A stretch of 64,000 bases of DNA, taken from positions 5,305,296-5,369,295 of the forward strand of contig NC_031502.1 of the NCBI RefSeq assembly GCF_000237925.1, in the 5' to 3' direction. This document shows, one piece after another, positions 11,601 to 25,400 of this stretch. Every line of letters starts with the position of its first letter. Position 1 is the first letter of the stretch. The position numbers and the translations under genes are program-made. This stretch comes from Schistosoma mansoni (taxonomy: Eukaryota; Platyhelminthes; Trematoda; Strigeidida; Schistosomatidae). Below the pieces are notes generated by a model. The model did no database searches. It saw only the letters and a list, made by a program, of their open reading frames with translations, and was not told the DNA's origin.

Positions 11601-14600
11601 GAAGCGTGAATATAAATCTGTAAAGTCTTTGGTTATCAGTCTACACCTGTCATGGAAAAGGTTTTAAATGATCAGTGATACGAAATTATCGGTTTTTAAT
11701 ATCAATAGATAAAATGCTAATCGACAGATGGTATTCAGTGACACTGTGTGCCGAGTTACAGCTGCTTACAAGAACTGATTATTGATGTAGGCCCTCGAGT
11801 GATTTTTAATCAAAGACAATATCACTGGCCAGATGAGATTTTTTTTATGTGATAAAATAAAATGCTTATTTACAGAATATGAAAACAGAACAAACATAAT
11901 AAAGTGTCATAGGCGATCAAAAAGAATTAGCTCGTAGATCTCATTCTCCAATCGATTAGGCCCTCACTGTTGGGCTTGAACATCGTATCAAAATCATATA
12001 GCAGTTCGAACTAACTTGGCTCTCTGTAGATATTCTGGTGTTAGATGATTATTATTAATGGCTTATGCAATATTATAGTCAGTCAGATGGTCCAGAAGTG
12101 AACATCTTATAGTGATCCGAAATTCGGTTATATTTTCACCAAATATATGTAATTCATTATCTGTCTATCTTTACTTTTGTAGTAGTTTTAATTGTGATGA
12201 TTTCATCAAGTACGCATTTGCTTCGCCCCTTCGATTTACTTATTCAGCGAAACTTTTTATTGTCATTGTAACATAATTATATCTAAATTTCTCCTCTTTT
12301 TGGTATGACTAACTGTTTCAAAAGGTACTTAGTCGTTAAGGTGTGTTGCTACTCTCATATGTAATTCCTAAAACTCAGGCTGAAATCAATAATGATAAAA
12401 TATTTTTTACATTACAAGCGAATAAATATATGGTTGACCTTCAGAAAAAGTATACAATCTAATTTAGATCATATTAATATTTTTTACTGCAAACATTTGA
12501 ATCAATTAGGCTTTTCCAGCCGGTGAAACATTAACTACACAGTCAACTCATACAACTCCCACTGTTTGGGCTCTGTCTAGTCATCAACCTTATCTTCAGT
12601 CGTATAATTTTCCGGAATGGGCTATCTCAGCAGACGAACATGCCAAAAATTTGAGAGTTTTCGCTGCCTTAGATATGGATGCTGATGGGTTAGTTTCAGG
12701 CCCTGAAGTGAGGGATATTCTGATGCGATCCGGTTTGCCTCAAGATATTCTAGCTCATATATGGGATCTGGTTGATATACAGAATACTGGTTTGTTAAAC
12801 AGGTAAATGTCTTTCACCTCAATTAACATTTGTACATTATCCGCGATATTTTATTTGTCGTCACTGATAAATGAATATGATATTTTCCACAGATTTTCAT
12901 TTATGATAACCACTTTGTACCACCGATTTTCCGGTTGCTATTACAGTTTGTTATGATGCTGTATTTCACTTGACTCCTATGATTAGTTTCTATAGGTATA
13001 CTCTGCTACATATTTGAATGTCTAAATATTTCTTTGCTAATTCTTTGACTGTCCTTTTAAATCCAGTATTAGATGATTTTTGAAGCATACACTGACATAC
13101 ACATATGCGCAAGAACTCTTACTTAATGGTTGAAAGCAATCGATTCCCAATTACTAGGTTGCAAATCTGTTCAAGCGATTGGGTTAAATCACTACGCCTC
13201 ATAAAAACACTAGCTCAAACCCGAGTACATAAAGTTGTACCACGTAATGTACATTAATTAATACATGTATCTGTCGCATCATGTTTATAGCTGTATGTTA
13301 CTGCATGTATATTATATCGTCCCTTGTTTTTATTATATGAACTGTAGCTTTTTAGGCGTGATGACGATGTTTTCATTATCTTACCAGGTTTTGGGGTCCA
13401 TAGTTGTAAATATCGCATCATTAATTGTCAATTCTTAGTCATTTTGGCCATTTTATTTTAAAGCAGAATTTGAGCTGTATTTTATCTTTTAAGTATTTTA
13501 TTTCTATTTACAGTGAACAATTTACAGTGGCCATGCACTTGGCAACGGAACAGTTATCTGCAGGGTTATCTAATCGTACCCTTCCCAACGTACTTCCACC
13601 CGCTTTACTTCCACCAAGTTTGCGCCCTATTCCTCCAGATCCGTCTATTTATGAAGAATCTAACAAACTGATTGTAGAAATAGAAGCATTAAGTCGGTAT
13701 GCTATTATTATTGTGTCCTTGTCTTTGTAGTGTAGGTTTTTCTTGTTCGATAATCGTTTTGTATTTGTTATTGATAAAGTATTTGCCTCCAAATCTCGAT
13801 AGTTTATGTTGGCCATCAAACTGAGTGCATCAACTAGAATTACCCTGATGGGTTTTAGTGAATATTTTTAATCATTTGGTCATTAGTTGTATCAGGTACT
13901 AAGTAGTTATCATCATATATGTTATGAAGATTCTATCTGTAGACTTATTGGTCAAGTGATTTCAGTTAAAGTAAAATTCCTTAATTTTAAAAAACCTGAT
14001 GCGTAATGAAGTAAGCGGCGGTAACATGTAGCTCGAACTAGAATACCTTTATACTCCATTTCCGCTTTCTCTCCTAACACGGACTATTGCAATAGACTAT
14101 CAGTGAAGGTTTATTGACAGAAGTCAGGGTTGACAGATCCGGGCAAATAATATACGCACACAAACATAAAACATGCAAATATATAACTCTTGAAAATAAG
14201 GTGAATATTTAGTGAACTAAAAACTGGAAAATAAAGAAGAGCGTTTTTAGTTATATTTCGAATAAAGGGTCTATTGTTTGGCATCATGGGGCGGAGTAGT
14301 GGAAATTTGTATTTAGTGAAATAAAAAAATAACAGGTAATTAAATTTTTTTCTACTGACATTAAGTCCCCGAAATAACTCAACTCTTGTCACATACATGA
14401 AAAAATATTCGCTTTGAAATGCTACTGGAATTCGAAAAGCTTTTCTACTGTCGATGAAATGATGCAATATGTGAACTGTGTTAGAGGAAAGTTATTTTCT
14501 CCATAAATAAGTTGTCTTATCGTGACGTATAATGTGAAGCTTGGATAATAAAGATGTATGAAGCTACTTTACTTTTTTGACCACTGGTATACTTCAATTA

Positions 14601-16516
14601 CCTTCCTTGGGGCTTAAAGCTCATAGCTTGAGTCTATAATAATAATAATAGTAATAATAATATGTTAATGCTGCTATTGAAACGACAGATGACTCCTTTA
14701 TGGGGGACTCAATTGACTTCTGTTTTTGTTTTATGTTTGAAGAGATTACGAGTTCACCTAAACTGAGAACGGAACGACGACTCTGTGACAAGATGACCAA
14801 TAAGCTAGCTATTCTGATGCGTCCCAGCCCCGCTTACTAGAGAGAGAAGTCCAATTTTTGAAGAGGGACTATATATTCCACAAGCAGCCAGAAGCACGAA
14901 CAACCACGACGACCCTAGTCGGAAATACACTCATTATTGATATATTGTTTTGTACACTCATTTTGATTAATAATTAGGATGAAATCGCATATATGAAAAA
15001 TACTTACAATTATAACAAATCATATGCTGAATATAGTTCATGTTTACTTAATACAAGAATATCGTATATTATACAGAATAAAATATCATACGGGAAAACA
15101 AAACCGAATACCACGCTGGGTAGTCATCGAATTCAATTAAAACAGAATCAATGTTGAACAAAAATCATAATGAGTAAATCAATCTGATTTTGACTTTTCA
15201 TCCCGTCATATCATTTTGTAACTGAACTGCGTCATTTAACATTTTAGTTACTTGACATTAAGAGGACTTATTGAGAACTGGATCAGTGATAACTATATTT
15301 TATTTCACGGGGCAATAAATTGATATTTAAAAAATCATGGATATCACATTCTTTGCCCAAACATGACTATATTTGTGTAGTCACGTTAAAAATTAGGTTT
15401 TTTATTTTCTGTTAATTTTTCTTAAGGGTTATTAAAGGTGTGTATGCATGTCTGAAGTTTATGTGCACTAAGCAATCTTGTATTTCCACATTTTCATATT
15501 ACAGTTGGTTAATAAACACTTTATTGACATTTCGTTTTCACTTTTTAAATAAAAATTTTCAGTGAAAAATCTGCAGTAGAATCTGATTATATTTCTATGG
15601 CCAAAGATTCTCAACGTCGAGCATCAGAAGCCACTGCAAAACAGCGTACAATTGACACCCTTAATCATACAATACGTAACCTAGCTAATCAACGTGTAGA
15701 AGCTGAACGTCGACTAGGTGATTATAGTCGTGAAAAAGATACATTAGAAAGTGTACTTAATGAAATCAAAAGTCATGTCATGAATGAACGTCAAAAAGTT
15801 GAAGAAATGCGTATTAAAATCAACTGTCAACAAGCTTCAACGAAAGTATGTTCTTTATTTTGTGATGTTTTAAAACATTTTATGTTGTCTTAATTTCGTT
15901 AATTATTTTTCATAACCTTTCAACCAGTTTATAAATTCTGATGAATATCCATACTGTATGGGTGTTCTATTTAAATGCTCCCATTCTTCCATCGTATTGT
16001 TGTGTTCTCGCTTATGGCACGACAGAGTGTGTTGTAAATAAGTGACTTATACTACAAAATAAATAATACTGAAAACAGTATATACTTCTTTCATGATTAA
16101 TCAGTTTGTTTTTGAAGCTATATTCTTTACTACTTGCAAATAAGATTTCTAAATAACATCATCCAAACCAAAAAAATGCTACTCATCGTCGACTGTCTGA
16201 TGAGTTGTTTTAATGCCACTGTCATTATCAAGTGTCTACAATACGGTTGACCGGTTTTAAAAAACATCATGGGTTCGTGAGCAGGTGATGACAACAAATG
16301 AATCTAAAGAAGTGTATAATTGATTCCTAATTTGATTTCATTAATATTTGTAACGGAAATTACTTAAAGTAGACTCGTTATCCAGTTGTTCGGAGTTTAC
16401 TCTGAGAGATATTTTTTTTAAGACATCGGCCCAACGGTATCCTTGTAGCAAGTTGAGCAGGACTTACAGATATGACCACCGTGCACTTATTCTATTGCTT
16501 CAGTAATGCATGCTTT

Positions 16517-16572
<56 letters not shown>

Positions 16573-19448
16573 TTAATTCTTTATAAGCAGTCATCATCAA
16601 TGACACTAAGAAAGCGGAGACATTTGGTAACTTGTGTACACCCGTATAAAATTTTACTAGGGAAAATGATTTGTAGTCATATTGATCAACTTCTGTTACA
16701 CAAACTAAATGTTTGAAGGTAGCAACACGTATTTATTTGTGATATCCACATAACACATATTGTCAGACTTCGGCACAACTAACATAGTGTTCCCACTGGT
16801 GATAGTTGAATGCGTCTTGATACTTGAAAATTGTGTCGCAGTATATTTATTCAGTGTTATTTCCAATCATTGTTTATAATTTTAGAGTCAAAAAGAAGAA
16901 ATAGCTTGTTTACGAAATGAGTTGAATGAATTAATACGAGAGGAAGCAATGTTGCAAGATAAAATAATTGAAAATCAACGCCGTTTAGAACAAATTGAAA
17001 AGGAAAACCGTTTAGCCCAGTCTCGTGTAGACCAAGTAAGTTACATTGTTACATCTGGAATTCTTTTGTATTTCAGTTAGGCAATGAAAGAAACTGTGTA
17101 TTGTCCACTGTTTTTGATTGTAAGACACTAGTTCTACACATTTGTTGTAAACTGACTACCTCTCTGCTTTTATCCCTTCTGTAAGTGTTGGTAAGTAGTA
17201 CTCAGTGTAGAAGTCAGTGATTTATGCAAGTCACAAAAGCTAGCTCCTTAATGTGATTAAACCTGTTAAGCATACATCACTAGACCTCATGATTACCAGC
17301 ATGATGTTGCTACTGGATGTCAATCTTACATGAAACTTGTTTATCAATACACTTGCTTGATTTTTCGTTTAAATTTAGCTGACTTATTATTAGCGACAGT
17401 TTTTGTTTTCTATTTCTTAGGCTAACAATAAACTTGAAACATTAGAATCTACTCGTAGTCAACTGCTGGAAGTGCTTGAACAATATAACGGTTTATTAAA
17501 TGGTGATGGAAATATCAAAGAACCAGATGAAGCAAGAGTTAAGTCGCTGGTTAGTTGACCAATTAATTAATGATTTTGATCACTTGATGATTTCGTTTAA
17601 TAAGTTCAAAATTCCAGTATAAATTAATGTTCTACCCTCTTAATTAATCTGAGTTTGCTTAATTGTTGAAAAATCGCCATCATATTAAAGCACAGATATA
17701 TGAAAGAAGAATATTCGTTCTAATAAATTATCTTCAGGTTCTACAGTTAAATATCCAAATTATTAATCTAAAAAGGTGACTAGGTTTACATGCTATAATT
17801 TTTAAACGATTTATCTCACCTTAAAACTCGACAGTTTTTGGATTATTAATGTTGATATATAATTGTAAAATGTGATAAGAATTTATTGAAACGAAAATTC
17901 TTCGTCCATATATCTGTTTTTGCCTATTTGGACGATTATCTACCTGTCCTCAGCGTTCATATCGTCTTGACTTATCTGTTCACCGTTAACTTAAATTTTA
18001 TAGAATATTTACACTACTGTATCAAAACGCTTTATTTTTTTGTGGTTCTTTTGGTTGCTAAATCCAAGGTACTCAGGATTACCTTGTTGAGTAAACTTTT
18101 TAGGCATCAGTAAGACTATCCATCATCAGCAGTGACTTGTAATTAGACTGAATTGAATTTGCTCTCGTTAAGTCATTTCGTTATTTAAATGATTTGGGAT
18201 TTGTTTATTATCGAATCGTTTTCAACGTATCGGTCGTTTAAACTAGTGATATTCACAACGTATATTTATATTTTGCACAAACTCTTGTTGTTTTTGCAAC
18301 AAAGATCCTCTATTTGTATTCAAATTTATTGTGTATCACTTCTACTTCTATTTATCATATTTACTCCTTTTTGAACTATATTCCTTATGTTTATTCTATC
18401 TTACTATCAATAATATAGTTATTACTACGACTATTATGCTATTCACCTTGTTAATTTTATCTCATCATTATAATATGATAACGACAACCTAGGTTGATAC
18501 ATATTAGTGCCATGTTCTACACTGAGTATGACTGACTGGCTAACTATATGGAAATTATATTTTGGATTTCATTCTTTTTAGCTTTCTGATGAGAGTGCAA
18601 AAGATAGTTTAAGAAGTTTCGACACAGGTCTTGATGGTATAAATTGGCCAAATAATAATAATAATGCGCCTTCTTTTACTACTGGTATATCAACTTTCTC
18701 AGCATTCGATACAGCACGAAGCCAAACTGGTGCTCACTCTGTACCACTTCCACTAATGTCAATGAATCTTGTATCAGGTGGTGATTGGAAAACAAATGAA
18801 AGAGGTCTTCTAAATTCTTCACTTGGATTCCCATTTCCTTACGATCCTTTTGATAGTAATGATCCTTTCAAATCTAAAGCCAATGAGTTCCATAAAGGTG
18901 AGTTATATATGCTGATTGGTCACTAAAAGAGTAACCGATAGTGTTTTTACTGTCCTAAATTCCAGTTACAAATGATAAGAATGCATTAGACCGGGTTTTA
19001 GTGTATGTAGACACATAGCTAATGAGTGTAAATAGTGTATGGATTGAACACATTGTAGACGATGTGTTTTATTCGGCGTCATACTTCAAAGAAGATTTTT
19101 ATTTCTGCTCCTTTCCTAAGTTCTCACGTACAGTTACACATAATCACTGTTTGCCTAACTGTACAGTTTTATACGTAACACTGGACAGGTAGCTGTAAAT
19201 TATTCACTGTGTCTAATTCAAAAGTTTGAAAAGTGAATCCATTAATCACAGTTTGTTCAACATTGACGTTTGTTCATCGTTAGAACTAAAACATAGATTT
19301 CGACCAAATTTTGAATGCTTGTTAATGAGTTGTATTTTTATGTCTCCCAGTACATATTTGTTCCAGCCATTGATTTTATTGTTACAATTTAATATCACTA
19401 ATTTTTATATTGGTGGTGAAGTAAAAGCTAAGTGGAAGCCAATGTTTG

Positions 19449-19481
<33 letters not shown>

Positions 19482-22400
19482 TTATACATTTGTGCTACTT
19501 TTATATGTATGCGTTTGTGACTATTGTCTATAAATGTCAGATTGACCATGGCTTATTTGATAATTTTTTGTATCTAACCGATTGAGTCAATTAGAAATTC
19601 CAATGTAAACAAACTACATTTTATGTTAATTTACTAATGTTTTACAATTATCTCTTACTAGCTAAATTATTAAGACATATGATTATTCGTTATACATACA
19701 GGTATGGGTATGTGTTCATTTATGCATGTTAGTTGCATTCTTGGATTGATCGTATTCTCTGTTAAACATCTTGAGAATTTACTTGTTTCTTTAATGAGCT
19801 AGGTAATTCAATACGTTATTTGTTATAATAGCAACACTGATTAAGATGTTCAACATTTAGCCGCTAAGTTGCAGATTCGAGCACTGCTCGATCCACACCT
19901 ATTCGAGAAACCGGGTAGTATCGCTAGACCTCAAAGCCAAATGCATCAATCTGTATTTAGTGATTGTTATTACTTTCTTTTTCGTTGTGGTACAAAGTTC
20001 TTATTGGTTATAAGTCTCAAAATACATTGATATCAGTGTTTTTTTTTCGCGAGTTATCACATAGTGGACTACTCTGGAGTATTAGTCTATTACAATCGTA
20101 CTATTTTTGAATGCAGTCGCTCACTTATTCACTTCCATTAGATCTAATAGGAATTTTATTCAATTTTAAAAATTAGTAAATGAGATTCTGTTGGATGTGA
20201 TTTACTCGTCGGCAGTAATCTGTAGATGGATAACAAAAGTGATGGTCATGAAAATGTATGACATCTGATCACAATTTCGTTGGTTTTGTGTTTGTAATAG
20301 CTTTGAGAGTTTGTTTATCTAAAGAGATTCAGGAGTTTGAATTTTATCTCGAGAAAAATTATTGTCATTTATTGCTTATTAAAGGCTAAACCTATTCGAA
20401 TTATTTATTAACAGTGACGTCAGTTGTGGACTGGAAAAGCCGTCTATTGACTTATACTTGTCTTCAATTGTCACTAAATTTCCACGATTCATCTAAAACT
20501 ACTCATTTTCCTTCATACCTCTAATATCACTCGAGATTACAATCGAATGTAACTAGAAATTAATAATAACTGTTTTATCACTATCTCAACATTTATTTCG
20601 AATGCATTTTTTTCAAACCAAATTGTCTACCACTTATTGAGAAGTTCTGATTCCTTCAGAGAAATTAATGCTACTATTAGCCTTGTTTCAAAACAGGAAG
20701 AAAGAATAATGATTACTAATGCACTCAGTTTCAGAAAACGCAAGTTTATCAAAATCCTCCTTTTTAATCACAAATTTCCCACATTATCTTGGTAATCAAC
20801 AATTTGGTGAGGAATTAAAAAAAAATTGACAAATAGGAATTTGACTTTGTATTAGGTGTATCATTAATTTTGTGATGTCATTCTGTGTTTTATATCTGTC
20901 TATTTTATAAAAAGTAGTTAAGTGAATAACGCGATCGCTTTTGGAGCGAACGGTACTGGGTTTGAGTCCCGAAATGAATATCAATTCTGGGATGCAGGTA
21001 CATCCAGCCGACGAGTCCCAAATAGGACAAAACGCGCGTGTCGGACTCCACTGCTAGCCACTATCCACCTTTGCTTATAATGCTTGTGACTGAAGGCAAT
21101 ATCGAGGCGATCCTCACAGGATGCAGATATGCCAATGAGAGACTAGTCGATCCTAGTTTTAAACATCAATTCGAAGATTTAAACAAACAATATAAAAATG
21201 AATTTATAAACATTTGTTTAAACATCTAGCAAAATTTATTCCTTTTGGGTATATAGTTTTTCTTATTCTTTTTATTTCATCTATTTTATGTGATAATAGA
21301 ATCTGTTGAAGACCCATTCGCTTTGTCAAGTACAAATGATCCATTCAAGGATTCCGATCCATTCGGTGTAGATCCATTTGGTTTATCATATTTGGTAAGT
21401 AAATTTTTTTTCAAATAGTATTTCGGTCATTATTGTAGTTGGTGTAATCTTATCATCTTTTTTTCTTTGCAACAGTCATTTTATGTTTCTCATACAAACG
21501 GATAATTATGTAATTATCGCGGTTACCATATTGAAGAGTGATAAGCGAATACCATGTGCTTATATTTGTACTATTTATTTTATGAATTATCATCCCTGTA
21601 CAGTATATATTGTATATGTTTTGGTATAAATAACATCAATTTTTCACGTTAAATAATTTAATGAATGGATATCTTTCGGAATAAAATCTTGTTGAAATCA
21701 AATAAAACGGAACAATCGTCTTTTTTCTTTTTCATAGTCTCAAAATTCTTAGTAGTGAGAACATCTTTGATTATTTCTAGCATTTTTAATTCCCGTGTTA
21801 GATGTGTTAACTATAGGTTGTCAGTTCAGTGTTCGACTTCAATTATATTACTTCAAAAGTTTCGATTTTTATATGAGTGTAACATATATCCTAAAATGTT
21901 GTTTTTCCTTTTATTGAATGTATGATGATTGCAGGGTTGCCGGTATATTTCCTGCTAGTTTTAAGTACTGAACAAAATCTATTATGTATTTAATTCTATG
22001 TTCGATTGGCCAGTTAACACTGTATTAGGTTACATTGAACTAACTTTAAAGTAATTTAAGATAGGTTGATAAAAACTGAATAAATGGGCCTCTAGTTTGT
22101 ATGCTCTTTTCATTCAAGATATCAGTAACCTTAAACAAACTTATATCATCTCAGAAACTTGAACTTTTGTTCTGCTCTGTCTCAGTTAACGATGTTATCA
22201 CTTGTTTATTCGACTATATAGATAGATCAAAGTATTATGGATCCATCACTGTCTATTTATTACTACTGTAGTGAACGAGAACCAAATGGGGACAATCGAA
22301 TGTATTGGAACACATAATTACAGAACATTTTAGTAAAATCTGAGAACCATACAGTAAATACTTAATTTGCAAAATATCAATCATTTGTCTCATTTATTTA

Positions 22401-25400
22401 TTTATTTATTTATTTAAACACATAAATATCGGTACAAGGAAGCACCAGATAAATATGCGCCTCACAAATCTCATTCGATTTGTGTGAGGGCTGTGATACT
22501 GCTTAGGTGCCCAGACTGAAGCAGGTGGTTTTCTTGGGGGGCCACACCCGGAGCCTTTGACCTAAAGGTCTAGTCCACAAAGCAGTGGAGCATCGTAAGG
22601 ATATGCAGTCCCATGGTAGCCGGTGACCAACAACAGGTTCATACGCCATTTGTTCCTTCAGGATACTGGAGCCCATGTGCACCATTGGTTTGGAATCAGG
22701 GTTTTCCAACTCCCCTAGGTGGACTCGAAGTGTCCACCAACCCGGTTAAAGCGCCGGACATTCACTTTTCGTCCTCTCACTTTTGTGAACAACACCCCCG
22801 CCACGAGAAGGCAGTGAGTAGGACTTCCCTGGCAGAGGCTATATATTCGCGTGGCCATATGAGAGCATTTGGAGAGGGAGAGCAGACTCTCCCCACTCTC
22901 GGCCGTACCAGGGCATTCGGGGGCCAATTGTTTTATTCTTCACCATTGCTTCATTTCCACAGCAATCATTCACTGTTCTCGTTCTCTTTTCTTCGATCTT
23001 TTTAACCTTCTGTCGGACTGAGGAAACATACTACTTATGTCTATCGACATCAGTAGCATACGCCACACTACTAGTTGGTATTCTGTCGGTTAGGTTCACA
23101 ACGTATCTATATCTGTGGATCATTTTCTTAAAAAAAGTCATGTAGTACTTATCAATACACACATAATAATACGATAATGCAATTTGTAATGGTTTTTGGA
23201 TGATCCTTTTGTTGATATTTTTGACTGGATTTTGATCAGTTTAAGTTAACGTATATGGATCCTATGCGGATTACCTCCATACAGCCATTGTCACAAGTTT
23301 TCCTATAATAGATCGGATGTGGCTATTAGTGGAATCGAAAATGGTCCTTTCATCATATTTGGGACTTTTTAGCTGGGTGTCCCTAGATCCAAGGTTTATT
23401 CTTTACTTCTAGACTCGGACCTAGCTCTTTTAGCTTCAAACGCCCAACATTTTATCCACTTATTTACTGAGTCTAAATAGCTGCTCACTTGTACAACTAA
23501 AATTTAATACTTCTTGAAAATCATGTACGTTAATTTTATGCAAATCTTACTTGTTTTGTTTCATAACTTAGACTGGTTTTTTGAAAAAGTAAACCGAGTT
23601 GATTTTATGAACCGAATTATTGAAAATTATCATTTCAGATCTCGGTCAGTACTTCGTTTGAAAATTTTTCGATATCTTTTACATATACAAAAAGTTATGT
23701 TTCGGGATACAAATATCGAAGTTGTCGTTCTCAATGCAATTACTTAGAAAACATTGTTTCTGTACATGGGACATTTGTAATAAGGCACGCGACATGCAAT
23801 GATATCACTGTTTTGCAAATTACATTGACATTCATAATCGAATAGACAAAATCGAATGAGTCCAATGTGCTGTATGCATAAATTTAAATTATCTGATCTG
23901 AGAAATCATGATTAAGCGCTGAATTGTCCAAATAAGAATGGTTTTATTACTATGTTATCAAATTATCTTCCATACTATCAGATGCAGTTAGACTTGCTTA
24001 AAAATTCTCTCTAAAGAATGTAACCGAGAAGACTGCATAGATGTTGGCGGAAATCCTGATGAAGATGACAAATAAGTCTATCATTAGTAATGATCTTCAA
24101 GGACGTCTTAAACCATCTGGTTCCGTTATCCCATGATCATACAGGCTCCTAAAAGTTCACAGGCATAATGGCTTACTGCATCTCATACTCGGTGTTAGTA
24201 ACCTTCCTTACTATTTGGATGTTTAATGGCTAGCTGAAGATAAACAACCAGTCAAAAGTTACTTTAATAAATACAACATACTGGTTTCATTCAACTCTGT
24301 CCATTCATTAATGAAAGTCAAAAAGTGATATCATTGAATGTCGCTTCTCTCTTTACAAATATTCCACTCACAGTAGCAATGTGCTTTTATGTGACTGTAT
24401 TAAAAACATAACAACTTCGATATATTTATACTGAAACATCTGGAACAACTATTTCAATGCACTTACACAGTACTATTCAGATTTTTAAAAATATAGATAT
24501 ATGAATGGTAACTTTATTGACTCATGTTAGTGATAAGGTGGTGGTTCGACAACAAAAGCTGGACCTAGGTTTTGTGCTATTTGGCACTCGTTAGCAAGGT
24601 GTATCCGTAATCTCGAAGGGACTGATGCTCTCTGACGGATTCTATCCTGTACCATTCAGCTTCAAAGTCATAGACGTTACAACTTAGTTCTTCGGCTCAC
24701 TACCTCCTGTAAAAATGAGTTGTATTTACAGCTGACTGATCACTGGGTAGATTCTAAGTACACCTTGCCGGCAAGTGCAAAACAGCATGAAATTCAGGTC
24801 CAGGGTTTCCTGTCGATTATTGCTCATTTAGACTAGTGGCTACATTGCAATTTAATTAATATAATTTGATCTGCATTAAGGAGGACTTGACACACATGAC
24901 ATTGATCACTACTCAGTGATCAACCAATTGTAAAAGCATATTAAGTAGTATTACTAACTAATAACATTATGTTCTAGACTTAGTCAACGTTTTATGCTGT
25001 TAATTTTACTGTAAATGAATTTTCTAGTTAATAAGTATTAATAATAATAACCAATTAAAATGATGTCCATAAACGAAGATAATACTTTTCTACAAAGAAA
25101 AATCGTGTGATTAAGCATTCTATTCTCTACCGGTTATATTTGTTAATGAAATGAAGTAAATCGTGCGATACGATGTTGATACATCATCGTCACCTTTTGT
25201 TTTCAATTCATGTTTATGAATTTTTGATTATAAATATCTAATAGATGTAAATATCTATACAAATTTGTATTGGATTGAATCTTATTGTAGTAACACAACT
25301 AAAATTTTCTCTTAGTTTATAAAATATTTCTTTTGTCTTGTGTTAATGTTTTGTTCAATGCTGCCGAATCCTATGCATTACATCATCTGTATGTGTGTGC

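Noticed and set aside
12510-12520. Pyrimidine-rich AG at 12,518-12,519 as the exon 4 acceptor
   Set aside because: It gives a stop codon at once in the required frame; the weaker TTAG ending at 12,509 keeps the frame and matches phase 0.
14090-14470. 118-codon minus-strand frame in EPS15 intron 5
   Set aside because: AT-driven composition (Phe, Tyr, Leu rich), no motif, no splice support.
22613-23005. 130-codon frame in (TAAA)n repeat copy 1 as a gene
   Set aside because: The frame is not maintained in the other copies of the repeat, and open frames occur on both strands of the same unit.
24045-24080. CTGATGA string followed by AGATGAC as a hammerhead core
   Set aside because: No pairing stem II and no GAAA; it lies at the edge of the Penelope-like RT remnant.
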